From NCBI RefSeq assembly GCF_014695915.1, contig NZ_JACJPF010000044.1, forward strand, positions 1 through 64,000: 64,000 nt of DNA, in the 5' to 3' direction. Below the pieces are notes generated by a model, which was given only the letters and a program-made list of their open reading frames with translations, did not search any database and was not told the origin of the DNA. How positions within the stretch are numbered: position 1 is the first letter of the stretch; every line of letters starts with the position of its first letter. Positions 16,954 through 25,293 of this stretch are shown here, in pieces. Made by a program: the position numbers and the translations under genes. Source of the stretch: Trichocoleus sp. FACHB-40. GTDB lineage: Bacteria; Cyanobacteriota; Cyanobacteriia; Cyanobacteriales; FACHB-T130.

Positions 16954-19707
16954 TTAATCAGCTTTTTTCGGCTGAGTGTCTGGATGGCAAATTAAATCCT
17001 TAGCACTGGCAGGTTCCAGCTTTTGAGCAGCTGTAGCGACGAGAATGCGTCCATCTGCCGTAGCGGTCATTGCTTGGGCTTCAACAACGCGATCGCCTAG
17101 TTTCCAATTTTGGGAATTGGGAATTGGGAATTGGGAATTGGGAATTGCCTCTTGTTCACCTTGTTCCTCTTGTCCCTCCTCAAGGGGTTGGACATCTACG
17201 AGACGGTAGCGATCGCTTTGTGCATCATAAGGAGTCGGCTGTAAACCACCCGTACCCGTGACTGTGAAACTTCCCCGTTCCACATTGCGCCGCGCCAGAC
17301 AACTACCAGCCACCACTTGATCGGGACTAACAAAATTAGCTGCTAACGGCGAAATCGAATTTTGTAAAAAGGTGAAATCTGGCACATCGACTACACCATT
17401 GGTGCCAAATCTAGAGGAAGCTGAAATATCAACGCGACCGTTATTACGAAATATCCTGGCATCAACAAAGTCTTTGCGAACCGGAGCATATTTGTCATAG
17501 ATAAAAGCAGGGATATCTCTACCCGTGATGTTTCCTCCTGGGCCATTTTCAGCAGCCGCCAGAAGGTCGCTATCTTCCAGAGCAATGAATTGTGAAGATT
17601 CTGGGTTAGTTCCCACGAGAACGACATCGCCGCCGCCACCGTCGCCATTAAAAACGCTGGTGCTAATCAGGCTACTATTACGCAGGCTGATATCTTTAGC
17701 AGAAATCACGATATTACCACCGCCAGTTTGCAAAGACTCGGCTGTAATGCTGCCGCCGTCCATCGTTATGTCTTGGCTCATCGTCATAATAATGTCCCCG
17801 GCGCTGCCTGTTGCTGCACTGCTGACACTAACTCCAGCGCCATCAGTTATCGAAAGCGACCGAGAATTAATAATAATCCCGCCGCCTTTGCCGCTGCTTC
17901 CCTGGCTTGCCGTACTAGCAATGCCAGTTTGTAATGATGTCGGTGGTGCATTATTACCTTTAAGAGAAATAGAATCTTCAACTACCAAAAGTATAACGCC
18001 AGCGTTACCTTGTCCTTGAGTTTCAGTTGTTAATCCACCACCATTAGTAGCAGAAAAAGACTTACTAACCATAATGATACCGCCGCCCGATCCTGTTGCT
18101 TCTTGTGCTACACCACTTAATATCCCGATGCCATTTTCTATAGAAACCGAATCTTTTGCTAACACAAATACAGCGCCAGCATTTCCTATTCCTCCAGTGC
18201 TGGTATTAATTTGAGCGCCGTTTTTTATGGTAAGCGTTCCAGTTTCGATACCAATAGAAGCAATGAGATCCCCACCTGTGGCTAATGAATCGCCAAAAAT
18301 ATTCCCAGCCAGAGTATCAAGATTTCCCACAGCTCCGGGTTGTATAGTGCTAAGAATTGCAGTACCATTACCTTCTAAAGAAACCGAGTCTGTAGCTTCT
18401 AAAAATATCAATCCTGCATTTCCTAAACCATTTTCCCGCACCAAAGTTTGCAGTTGAGCGCCGTCTTGTAGGGAAATTGAAGGAGAGTTAATAACAATAC
18501 CACCAGCATTGCCGATTCCTGTGGATTCCACAGTGCTGAAAATACCACTTCCATCGCCTGTAAGAGAGACATTGTTTGTAGCTTGTAAAGATATTACTCC
18601 GGCATTTCCAATACCACCTCCACGCACTAGAGTTTGTAATTGAGCGCCATCTTTTACTGAAATTGAAGGAGCGGTGATAATAATACCGCCAGCCTTGCCT
18701 ACTCCTTGAGATTCCACAGTGCTGAGAATTTTACTTTCGCCTGTGATTGAAACGTTTTCTGTAGCCGCAATTAATACTAAACCAGCATTTTCTGGTTCAT
18801 AGATACTGGTAGCTAGTTCCGCTTTATTTTCTATAGAAACTGTTTTGCCTCTAATGAAAATACCGCCAGCATCAAATTTGTTACCGATTGCAGCACTTGT
18901 ATTAATCCTTGAGCCATTGGTAATTAATACATCTGCATTTTGGACTCCTTGGGCATCAGCTTGAGCAAAATCTACAAAGGGAACGCTGCCAAAAAACTTT
19001 AACCCTAGTTCTCCTGCTCCTGCTAATCCCGTTAACTCGATAATACCGCTTAGGGAAGTTAATACACCGCCATCAAGTGTTACATTGCCGCCTAAAAGCA
19101 AGATACTATTACCATCATTTACTCGCAACCCGTTCAGCGAGCCGGGATTTATCGGATTTGCATCTGGAGTTACGGAGCGATTGATGATATTTCCGGCGGC
19201 AATTTGATTAAATAGCAGGGCAGAAGGAGCTACATTTAGTATTTGTGATGGTAGTGGTTGAGCGCGATCGCTACTGAAAACATCGCCATTAGCTAACCGG
19301 AGAGCATTGGCAGTTGTTGCTACAAAGGAACCACCAATATTGAGCGAAGAATTTTCCCCAAAGATGATGCCGTTGGGATTGATTAGAAATAAGTTAGCTG
19401 TACCGTTTGCTCTGAGCAAACCATCAATATTTGAGATAGATGTACCTGTGACGCGATTGATAATGTTCTGAACATCAAAGGCATTGTTGAAATAAGCGCT
19501 ACCGCCGTTGGGTACAGAAAATTCTGAAAAACTGTGAAATAAGTTGCTTCCAGTTCTGAGTCCTCCATTAATCGTAAAGTTGTTGCCAGGTGTAACTGTA
19601 GTAGGAACACTGCCATCAGAAGAGATTTGAGCAATGGCAGGAATGGGGAGAGAAAGGCACAAGGCTAAAGGGAAAAGGGAAAAAGCAAGAAATGGGTAAT
19701 TTTTCAT
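16954..19707 (-). CDS. TpsA: filamentous haemagglutinin-type two-partner secreted protein
   Basis: A 917-residue exoprotein. A signal peptide (cleavage likely after AIA, residue 26) is followed by the TPS recognition domain: NNFTINGG (42-49), LFHSFSEFSVPNGG (56-69) and the NPNGI motif at 110-114, which in this family is recognised by the TpsB pore. Residues about 180-700 are Gly/Asn/Ser-rich repeats (GNAGVI, GGIIINS, SISLQDGAQL) expected to form a right-handed beta-helix. The C-terminal segment has a Cys pair around SCLARR and SAKDLICHP. Five exact GGGAATT heptamers at 17112-17146 encode IPNSQFPIPNSQ near the C-terminus. Its likely pore, TpsB, is divergent at 22708. Adhesion or contact function is inferred from the family. 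Confidence 0.92.
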   Translation of the reverse strand: MKNYPFLAFSLFPLALCLSLPIPAIAQISSDGSVPTTVTPGNNFTINGGLRTGSNLFHSFSEFSVPNGGSAYFNNAFDVQNIINRVTGTSISNIDGLLRANGTANLFLINPNGIIFGENSSLNIGGSFVATTANALRLANGDVFSSDRAQPLPSQILNVAPSALLFNQIAAGNIINRSVTPDANPINPGSLNGLRVNDGNSILLLGGNVTLDGGVLTSLSGIIELTGLAGAGELGLKFFGSVPFVDFAQADAQGVQNADVLITNGSRINTSAAIGNKFDAGGIFIRGKTVSIENKAELATSIYEPENAGLVLIAATENVSITGESKILSTVESQGVGKAGGIIITAPSISVKDGAQLQTLVRGGGIGNAGVISLQATNNVSLTGDGSGIFSTVESTGIGNAGGIVINSPSISLQDGAQLQTLVRENGLGNAGLIFLEATDSVSLEGNGTAILSTIQPGAVGNLDTLAGNIFGDSLATGGDLIASIGIETGTLTIKNGAQINTSTGGIGNAGAVFVLAKDSVSIENGIGILSGVAQEATGSGGGIIMVSKSFSATNGGGLTTETQGQGNAGVILLVVEDSISLKGNNAPPTSLQTGIASTASQGSSGKGGGIIINSRSLSITDGAGVSVSSAATGSAGDIIMTMSQDITMDGGSITAESLQTGGGNIVISAKDISLRNSSLISTSVFNGDGGGGDVVLVGTNPESSQFIALEDSDLLAAAENGPGGNITGRDIPAFIYDKYAPVRKDFVDARIFRNNGRVDISASSRFGTNGVVDVPDFTFLQNSISPLAANFVSPDQVVAGSCLARRNVERGSFTVTGTGGLQPTPYDAQSDRYRLVDVQPLEEGQEEQGEQEAIPNSQFPIPNSQNWKLGDRVVEAQAMTATADGRILVATAAQKLEPASAKDLICHPDTQPKKAD
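17112..17146. repeat. Five tandem GGGAATT heptamers inside tpsA
   Basis: Five exact tandem copies of GGGAATT lie in frame in tpsA. On the coding strand three units (21 bp) make seven residues, so the peptide also repeats with a period of seven. The same heptamer occurs between convergent genes at 11378. Confidence 0.95.
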
Positions 19708-19765
19708 TTGGGAGGTAATTGGTAATTGTCTTCTTTCTCAGTCCGCAGCTTAGGAACGAGGATTT

Positions 19766-22492
19766 TTACAGCCAGTTTCCGATGAGGATAAAAGGCGACC
19801 AAAGAGCAGGATGGTTGTAGTCGAAATTGGCGATCATTTTAAGTTGAGCTTTTTGAAGTGCTTCTACTTTGGTAATTCCTGGTTGGCTTAGTTGCGTATA
19901 AAATTCTTCAATTAGCGGAACTGTAGCTTCGTCGTTGATAAACCACAGAGTAGCAAGTGCGCTTTCCACTCCGGCGCGAACTGCTACGCCAGCAATTCCC
20001 AAGGCGGAACGATTGTCACCAGCGGCGGTTTGACAAGCACTCAAGGTTAGGAGTTTGACTGCTGGTTTACCAGGACGCGATCGCAATAAGTTATCAATTT
20101 GCTCGATACTAATTTGCTCGTCATACCCTAATAAAAAGGTGTTCTCGGCATCTACTCCAAATTTGCCGTGTGTCGCCATGTGAACGACCGGGTAGCTATC
20201 TTGCTGGAGTTGGGTTTGCAAGTTTTCCAGGGTGAAGGCGTTGTCTACTAGGGGAGTACCGCCAAGAATTTGTTTGACGGCTTTCACCTCGGCTTCAACA
20301 TTCATTAGCGGCGCAAATGGCGGTTTTTCGACAGTTAAGCCCATAATTAAAGCTTTCAGCTTGCGCCTGTCTTGGGATTGACTGTTAGTAAGGTTGATGC
20401 TGGGTGTGGTAGCGATCGCATATTTCTGAATTAAAAATTCTTTGCCATCATGCAGCGCTGACATCGGTATCTGTCGCATTACCCCATCATTAATGAAGAC
20501 TAAGGTACGCAATTTGGAGGCAGCTAAATCTGCCTCCATTGGGCGAATCAGTAAGTTGTAAACTTTTTGGGCTTGGGGGAGATATTCTTCGCTTCCCCGA
20601 TTTTCTAACAAGTTGCGTAACAGCTCGATTTCTTTTTCTAGTTGCTGTTTGCCAATTTCTACCTTATAGCTGCTCATTGTCCCATTGGGACGTTGAAAAA
20701 TCATTTCGGTGCGGTCGTCCAAAATGACTGAGTAAATTGCCGCTGCATTGGTGTCAGAAATAGCTCCATTTATCTGGCTATTATTTAGTGCTACTTGCAC
20801 GCAATCATCGCCAAAGAAATTTTGCAATTCTGCTAACTTCAGGGATTCTAAGGTGCCGATAACAGTTTTGAGAGAATTGTCTTTTTGTAGGGGGTAAGCA
20901 TTGCGGCTATTATTTTGAGCTACAAGCTTTGAATCTTCTGCTACAATGCTTCGCCCGTAAAGTTGATTCTCAGTTGCTAACAATAACTCCATCAGTCCTC
21001 GGTAAACTGGCTCCACGTCGTCGCGGAAGTTAAATTGCAACTCTTTGTTAGCTACAACGATGTCGCCGCGAATACTTTGGAGAGTAGCGATCGCGCCCTT
21101 AAAAGATGCGATCGCTTGACTTTGTTTATTGATGGCTTTATAAATCCGCCCCGCCTGCCATTGCCAACGATACAAACTATCCGCAGCATTCACTTTTTGT
21201 GCAGCTAATTGAGCTTCACCTGTCAACAAGAGCGCTTTTTCATATCCCCTAGAAACTTCGTACAAATTCCCTAAGCTACCAAGAGCAAAAGATTCGGCGC
21301 GACTATCGCCAATATTTTTAGCAATGGTGAGGGCTTTTTCTAATATCCAAACTGGAAATTCTGAAATACGATTCGCCGCTTCTTCTGTGGAATTTTGACG
21401 CTTTAAACTGTCGGCAATATTAATTAAGGCGTATGCTTTATCTCGCGAATCTGGCGCTTGTTCTATTAAGGCGAGTGCAGAGTTGCGGTTATTGGCAATT
21501 TCTGCCAAATTGGGCGAAGGCGATCGCTCTAACAGGCGGTTCAAATTCAGCAAAGCTTGTATAGCCGATCCGCTTCCCCCTACTTCTACACTTTCTTGAA
21601 AAGAGGACTGAGCAGCGTCTACATCATTTTCTGCCAGTTTTGTCAACTCTTTGAACTGCGGATCTCCTTCTAGACGAGCCAAAGTTGCCTGGTAGCGATA
21701 TCGCTCAGCTCGACTCAGATAAACATTGCCACGATTATTTAGAGCAGTGCTTTGGAGATTATTAGATTGCAGTTCGCGGGAAATTTTCAGGCTAGCGTCG
21801 TGAGCTGCTAATGCTTGCTCGTAGTCGCCTAATGCCCAGTAAGCATTTCCCAAAGCTCCTTGGGCTGCGGCTTGCGTGGACTTGTCGGAAATTTTAATAG
21901 CAAGCTGTAAAAGTGCGATCGCTTTTCGATACTGTCCTAAATCGCTGTAAGCTTGCGCTTGTTCTGTCAACAATTTCGCTATTTGGCGATCCGACTTGCC
22001 ATCTTTTGCGTAAATTTGAATCGCTTGCTCCCAGGAAGCGATCGCTCGATCTATTTTGCCAGTCTGGCGATAAGCTACTGCCAGGTTAGTGTGAATAACA
22101 GCCCGATCTTTGGCTTGTTTAGTTTGCGCGAGTGCTTCTTGCCAAAGCGCGATCGCTTCTGTAAAATTTCCTACTTGATAGCGTTCAATCCCCTGTTGCA
22201 CCAGCGCCACAGAGGAAGTAGAAGCGATAACGCTTGTCTGGTGAGTTGTTACCCAATACTTTTCGGTTAACTTCTCCCCTACAAGGAGAGGTTCCGGCAA
22301 TTTCTCCCCCTTCCCTGATAGGGAAGGGGGTTGGGGGGTTAAGTCTGCCTGATCCGCAACAGGTTGAGTGGCTACCAACACCTCTGCTGACTTGATCGGC
22401 AAAGCGTTGAGCGCAAAACAAAGAATAAACCCCGACAAAAATAAAAGACTGAAGCGATGCCAACGCTTGCATATTATGTATAGTTCAGTCAT
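19766..22492 (-). CDS. Exported CHAT-domain (caspase-like) protease with TPR repeats
   Basis: A 908-residue protein. An N-terminal hydrophobic segment (about 14-32) predicts export or anchoring. TPR-like helical repeats fill about residues 95-480 (for example AVIHTNLAVAYRQTGKIDRA). The C-terminal CHAT domain (about 600-908) keeps the caspase-like dyad: His775 in HMATHG and Cys820 in LSACQTA, both intact. The family is named for caspase and HetF associated with TPRs. Residues 51-76 are encoded by a palindromic repeat at 22266-22342. It is 58 bp upstream of tpsA on the same strand, so the two are probably co-transcribed. If the N-terminus is a signal peptide the protease acts outside the cytoplasm, where TpsA passes (inference). 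Substrate unknown. Confidence 0.92.
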   Translation of the reverse strand: MTELYIICKRWHRFSLLFLSGFILCFALNALPIKSAEVLVATQPVADQADLTPQPPSLSGKGEKLPEPLLVGEKLTEKYWVTTHQTSVIASTSSVALVQQGIERYQVGNFTEAIALWQEALAQTKQAKDRAVIHTNLAVAYRQTGKIDRAIASWEQAIQIYAKDGKSDRQIAKLLTEQAQAYSDLGQYRKAIALLQLAIKISDKSTQAAAQGALGNAYWALGDYEQALAAHDASLKISRELQSNNLQSTALNNRGNVYLSRAERYRYQATLARLEGDPQFKELTKLAENDVDAAQSSFQESVEVGGSGSAIQALLNLNRLLERSPSPNLAEIANNRNSALALIEQAPDSRDKAYALINIADSLKRQNSTEEAANRISEFPVWILEKALTIAKNIGDSRAESFALGSLGNLYEVSRGYEKALLLTGEAQLAAQKVNAADSLYRWQWQAGRIYKAINKQSQAIASFKGAIATLQSIRGDIVVANKELQFNFRDDVEPVYRGLMELLLATENQLYGRSIVAEDSKLVAQNNSRNAYPLQKDNSLKTVIGTLESLKLAELQNFFGDDCVQVALNNSQINGAISDTNAAAIYSVILDDRTEMIFQRPNGTMSSYKVEIGKQQLEKEIELLRNLLENRGSEEYLPQAQKVYNLLIRPMEADLAASKLRTLVFINDGVMRQIPMSALHDGKEFLIQKYAIATTPSINLTNSQSQDRRKLKALIMGLTVEKPPFAPLMNVEAEVKAVKQILGGTPLVDNAFTLENLQTQLQQDSYPVVHMATHGKFGVDAENTFLLGYDEQISIEQIDNLLRSRPGKPAVKLLTLSACQTAAGDNRSALGIAGVAVRAGVESALATLWFINDEATVPLIEEFYTQLSQPGITKVEALQKAQLKMIANFDYNHPALWSPFILIGNWL
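22266..22342. repeat. Palindromic repeat in frame inside the CHAT gene
   Basis: A 77-bp element bounded by GTTAAC and GTTAA contains two palindromes: CCCCTACAAGGAGAGG-type and CCCTTCCCTGATAGGGAAGG. On the coding strand it gives the peptide LTPQPPSLSGKGEKL and following residues, just after the signal segment. A fragment of the same kind (CCTACAAGGGGAGAGGT) lies in a spacer near 44351-44367. Confidence 0.75.
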
Positions 22493-22520
22493 GTATCATT
22501 AGGTAGATTATCGTTATTTT

Positions 22521-22554
22521 AGTGGAGATACTTTCAATTGTCTGTATCTCCACT
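22521..22554. promoter_or_regulatory. Inverted repeat between CHAT-tpsA and tpsB
   Basis: A perfect 10-bp inverted repeat, AGTGGAGATA (22521-22530) and TATCTCCACT (22545-22554), lies in the 215-bp divergent spacer of the TPS locus. Its position suits an operator or a leader hairpin shared by both transcripts (inference). Confidence 0.45.
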
Positions 22555-22566
22555 GAACTATTTGAG

Positions 22567-22720
22567 TAGTTTTACGGAATCTTACCGAACCAAACCGTAG
22601 ATTTACGGATGTAAAACCATGAGTTATAAGGATTTGGTGATTCGTACAACTTTCTACACCTCAACTCAATAGTTTTACTGAATCATTGACGAACCGTAGA
22701 TTTACTGATGGAAGCCATGA
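22567..22720 (+). repeat. Direct duplication of the tpsB leader
   Basis: Copy 1 (22567-22622) and copy 2 (22670-22720) match over most of about 51-56 bp: TAGTTTTAC(G/T)GAATC, GAACC, CGTAGATTTAC(G/T)GATG and an ATGA. Each ends at an ATG; only the second opens the tpsB frame. The first is followed by a short dead frame. Repeated TTAC(C/G)GA motifs inside copy 1 could be sites for a direct-repeat-binding regulator (inference). Confidence 0.7.
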
Positions 22721-24792
22721 ATTCTAAGCTGTTTGCGATCAATACAGGGTTGTTATGTCTCAGCTGGAGTTTCCTGGCTCTTACGCGCTCGCCAGCTTGG
22801 GCCAGAAATCCAGAAAATACGCTGATGCAACAGGATACAGCAGCTTGCAGTCGGATGAAGTCCAGCCTATGTGGAGAGATACCCGACTTCTCCAAAAAGT
22901 CGGGTATCTGTGTACCTTACTCACCCGAAAAGGCCTGTAGTACCATCGCCGCCTCACCGTCTAGCCTTGACCATTACCGAAATTTTTCCAAAGGTGAAAT
23001 AGTCGGCTCAGACAGCCAGCAATTAAAATTGCACAGCTCAAATTCAGTCCGTTTTAACGGAGGGCTATTAGACGAGGAATTGATTCCCCAAGGGGACAGC
23101 AAAGAAGCAGAAAATTCAGAGTGTAGCAAATCTGACGAGCAGGATTGCACAGTTGCACAATTACCACAGACACCGCCTCAAATCCCGCCCGGAACTGTGG
23201 AACCCCCAGGCTCTAATCTGGAACCTTTGCCCACACCCCAGGAGACACCAACACCGGAACCTTTGCTCCAAACACCAGAGCCAGAACCAACTGAAACTCC
23301 ACCGGGTGAAGGAGTGAGAGTCAAAATCAAGAGCATTAAGGTTTTGGGGAGTACCGTCTTTTCGCCAGAAAAATTACAGGAAATTGTACAACCCTTTATC
23401 GGTAATGAAGCAACTTTTGAACAACTGTTAGAGATTCGCACTGCGATTACAAATTTATACACTCGCGATCGCTACACTACCTCCGGCGCATTTTTGCCGC
23501 CCCAAGATGTAACCAGTGGTGAGATTACAATTCAGGTAATAGAAGGAGCGATAGAAAAAGTTGAAATTCAGGGGTTAAATAGGCTCAGAGAAAATTATGT
23601 GCGATCGCGCATCGAACGTGCCTCCCGACGTCCAGTTAATCTGCAACGTCTGGAAGAAGCGTTACAATTATTACAACTGAATCCGCTGCTAAGTTCAGTA
23701 CAAGCCGAACTGACAGCCGGAACTGCTCCCGGACTAAGTATATTAACGCTCTCGCTGAAGGAAACGCCGCCCATCACCACCGCGTTCCTGTTGGAAAATC
23801 GAGAGTCTCCCAGCGTTGGGGAAATCAGAGGAACAGTTGCCGCCAGTCACAATAATTTACTGGGATATGGCGATCGCTTCGCCGTCGAATATGGACTAAC
23901 TGAAGGTATCCGAAGTTACAGCTTAAGCTACGATATTCCCGTAAATTCCCTTGATGGCACCCTCAGCCTGCGCTATGGGAACAACAGCAGCAAGATTATA
24001 GAGGAACCCTTTGCGCCGCTAAATATTGAAGGTGAAGCGCAAACTGTATCACTCTCGTTCCGTCAACCAATTATCCGCACACCTAGTACAGAATTTGCAG
24101 TTGCAGTATCAGCTGATTGGCGACAAAGCCAGACTTATATATTAGGTGAGATACCCTTTTCTTTTTCGGAAGGGCCAGAAAATGGCTTGTCCACAGTCAC
24201 CGCTTTGCGTTTTAGTCAAGAGTGGACAAATCGCTCATCTAACAGAGTTTTTGCAGCGCGATCGCAATTTAGCGTAGGCGTGAACGCTTTAAACGCCACC
24301 ATCAACGAAGCCGCAGCTGATGGGCAATTTTTCAGTTGGGTAGGACAATTTCAGTACGTTCAGGCTCTCGGACGCAACGTCGTTTTAATCGCCCGTACAG
24401 GTATCCAGCTTTCCAACGACACGCTACTTTCCCTAGAACAATTTAGTATCGGTGGCGTTGATACAGTGCGCGGCTACCGACAAAATCAAAGAGTTGCAGA
24501 TAATGGCTTTCTTGGATCGGTAGAAGTGCGCTTTCCCCTCATCCGCGAACCTGATGGAATTGGAATTATCCAAATAGCTCCATTTTTTGATATCGGAACC
24601 GTTTGGAATAACAATAGTGAAATCGCAACTCCCCAAACTCTTTCTAGCGTTGGTTTAGGATTGCGCTGGGAACTTTCCCCATATTTTTTAGCCCGTTTAG
24701 ATTGGGGAATTCCCCTCACCTCTATCGACAATCAAGGCGGCTCCCTGCAAGACAGTGGACTCCATTTCTCCTTCCGTCTGCAACCGTTTTAA
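22708..24792 (+). CDS. TpsB: ShlB/FhaC-type outer-membrane pore of two-partner secretion
   Basis: A 694-residue outer-membrane translocator. Signal peptide (residues about 4-32, ending SPAWA), a variable linker that is Pro/Glu/Thr-rich (about 155-205), two POTRA-type domains (about 205-360, starting VRVKIKSIKVLGSTVFSPEKL), then a 16-strand beta-barrel of the ShlB family with FSIGGVDTVRGY (the conserved VRGY loop that plugs the pore) and a C-terminal Phe. It should export the TpsA encoded at 16954. Start: ATG 22708 or ATG 22717; the second begins MNSKLFA and is preceded by GGAAG. Residues 54-78 (in LCGEIPDFSKKSG) are encoded by a MITE-like element. It is divergent from the CHAT gene. Confidence 0.93.
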   Translation: MEAMNSKLFAINTGLLCLSWSFLALTRSPAWARNPENTLMQQDTAACSRMKSSLCGEIPDFSKKSGICVPYSPEKACSTIAASPSSLDHYRNFSKGEIVGSDSQQLKLHSSNSVRFNGGLLDEELIPQGDSKEAENSECSKSDEQDCTVAQLPQTPPQIPPGTVEPPGSNLEPLPTPQETPTPEPLLQTPEPEPTETPPGEGVRVKIKSIKVLGSTVFSPEKLQEIVQPFIGNEATFEQLLEIRTAITNLYTRDRYTTSGAFLPPQDVTSGEITIQVIEGAIEKVEIQGLNRLRENYVRSRIERASRRPVNLQRLEEALQLLQLNPLLSSVQAELTAGTAPGLSILTLSLKETPPITTAFLLENRESPSVGEIRGTVAASHNNLLGYGDRFAVEYGLTEGIRSYSLSYDIPVNSLDGTLSLRYGNNSSKIIEEPFAPLNIEGEAQTVSLSFRQPIIRTPSTEFAVAVSADWRQSQTYILGEIPFSFSEGPENGLSTVTALRFSQEWTNRSSNRVFAARSQFSVGVNALNATINEAAADGQFFSWVGQFQYVQALGRNVVLIARTGIQLSNDTLLSLEQFSIGGVDTVRGYRQNQRVADNGFLGSVEVRFPLIREPDGIGIIQIAPFFDIGTVWNNNSEIATPQTLSSVGLGLRWELSPYFLARLDWGIPLTSIDNQGGSLQDSGLHFSFRLQPF
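22867..22939. repeat. MITE-like element in frame inside tpsB
   Basis: A 73-bp segment of tpsB is the reverse complement of the left two-thirds of the intergenic element at 49471-49579. The shared parts are a terminal TACAG, TTTTCGGG(C/T)GAGT, GGTACACAGATACCCGACTT, the complementary AAGTCGGGTATCTCTCCA and ATAG. It is in frame, has no stop codon, and encodes about 25 residues between the signal peptide and the Pro-rich linker. Confidence 0.85.
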
Positions 24793-24796
24793 AGAG

Positions 24797-25117
24797 ATTT
24801 TGACTTGTACTCAGCTATTAGCGGGTTTACGGTTTAACCAGAATTTAATTCAAAGTTTGTTCAGAGAGGAAGTTATGCGTGAATCCGTAATCTACCAAGA
24901 TATTATCCAAAAGGGACGGGAAGAAGGAAAGCAGGAAGAGGCGCTAAAGATGGTTATGCGATCGCTTACCCGCCTGTGCGGTACACTTGACTCCAATCTG
25001 TAAAGACGCATTGAGGCGCTATCCGTTACTCAACTGGAAGATTTGAATGAGGCGTTGTTAGATTTCGCCGATGCTACCGATTTAGAGGACTGGTTACAGG
25101 AATATCAAGGAAGGTAA
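24797..25117 (+). pseudogene. Remnant of an Rpn/DUF4351-type PD-(D/E)XK nuclease gene
   Basis: The frame reading LLAGLRFNQNLIQSLFREE, then ESVIYQDIIQKGREEGKQEE and MRSLTRLCGTLDSNL is the C-terminal part of the cyanobacterial Rpn-family (recombination-promoting nuclease/transposase-like) proteins. A TAA at 25001-25003 interrupts it, but the same frame continues with RRIEALSVTQLEDLNEALL and DLEDWLQEYQGR to the natural stop at 25115-25117. The catalytic N-terminal half is missing: the tpsB stop lies directly upstream. So this is a truncated copy further broken by one nonsense change, probably CAA to TAA. Confidence 0.75.
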
Positions 25118-25293
25118 GGCTTCTGGTAGAGGATGCGATCGCGCTTTACCTTACTCATTCTCATTACGGTGAATTTTGGCGCATAATTTTGCGCGATCGC
25201 GCTTGTGTTTTCCTCAATTTTCAGCGATTGAGTGTCGATGGCAATGGGATAGGTTTTGTCACTGAGTATCAGCTCAGAGGAAATGTCTATGGC
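25118..25293. other. Gap with an open frame lacking a start
   Basis: A plus-strand frame ending at 25305 reads LLVEDAIALYLTHSHYGEFW and ends LRGNVYGLVF. It has no start codon of its own and overlaps the end of the minus-strand NACHT gene. It may be another gene remnant next to the Rpn fragment. No family was recognised. Confidence 0.25.

Noticed and set aside
17112-17146. CRISPR array suspected from short repeats
   Set aside because: The repeats are 7 bp in direct tandem without spacers. No regularly spaced 25-37-bp repeats were seen anywhere, and no cas gene.
17525-18019. Plus-strand frame of 164 codons inside tpsA
   Set aside because: It is antisense to the Gly/Asn-rich repeat region of tpsA, whose composition leaves long open frames; no family likeness.
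24755-25003. 82-codon frame read as an independent small gene
   Set aside because: Its start lies inside tpsB in another frame, and the sequence continues past the stop as the C-terminus of an Rpn-family protein, so it is a gene remnant.
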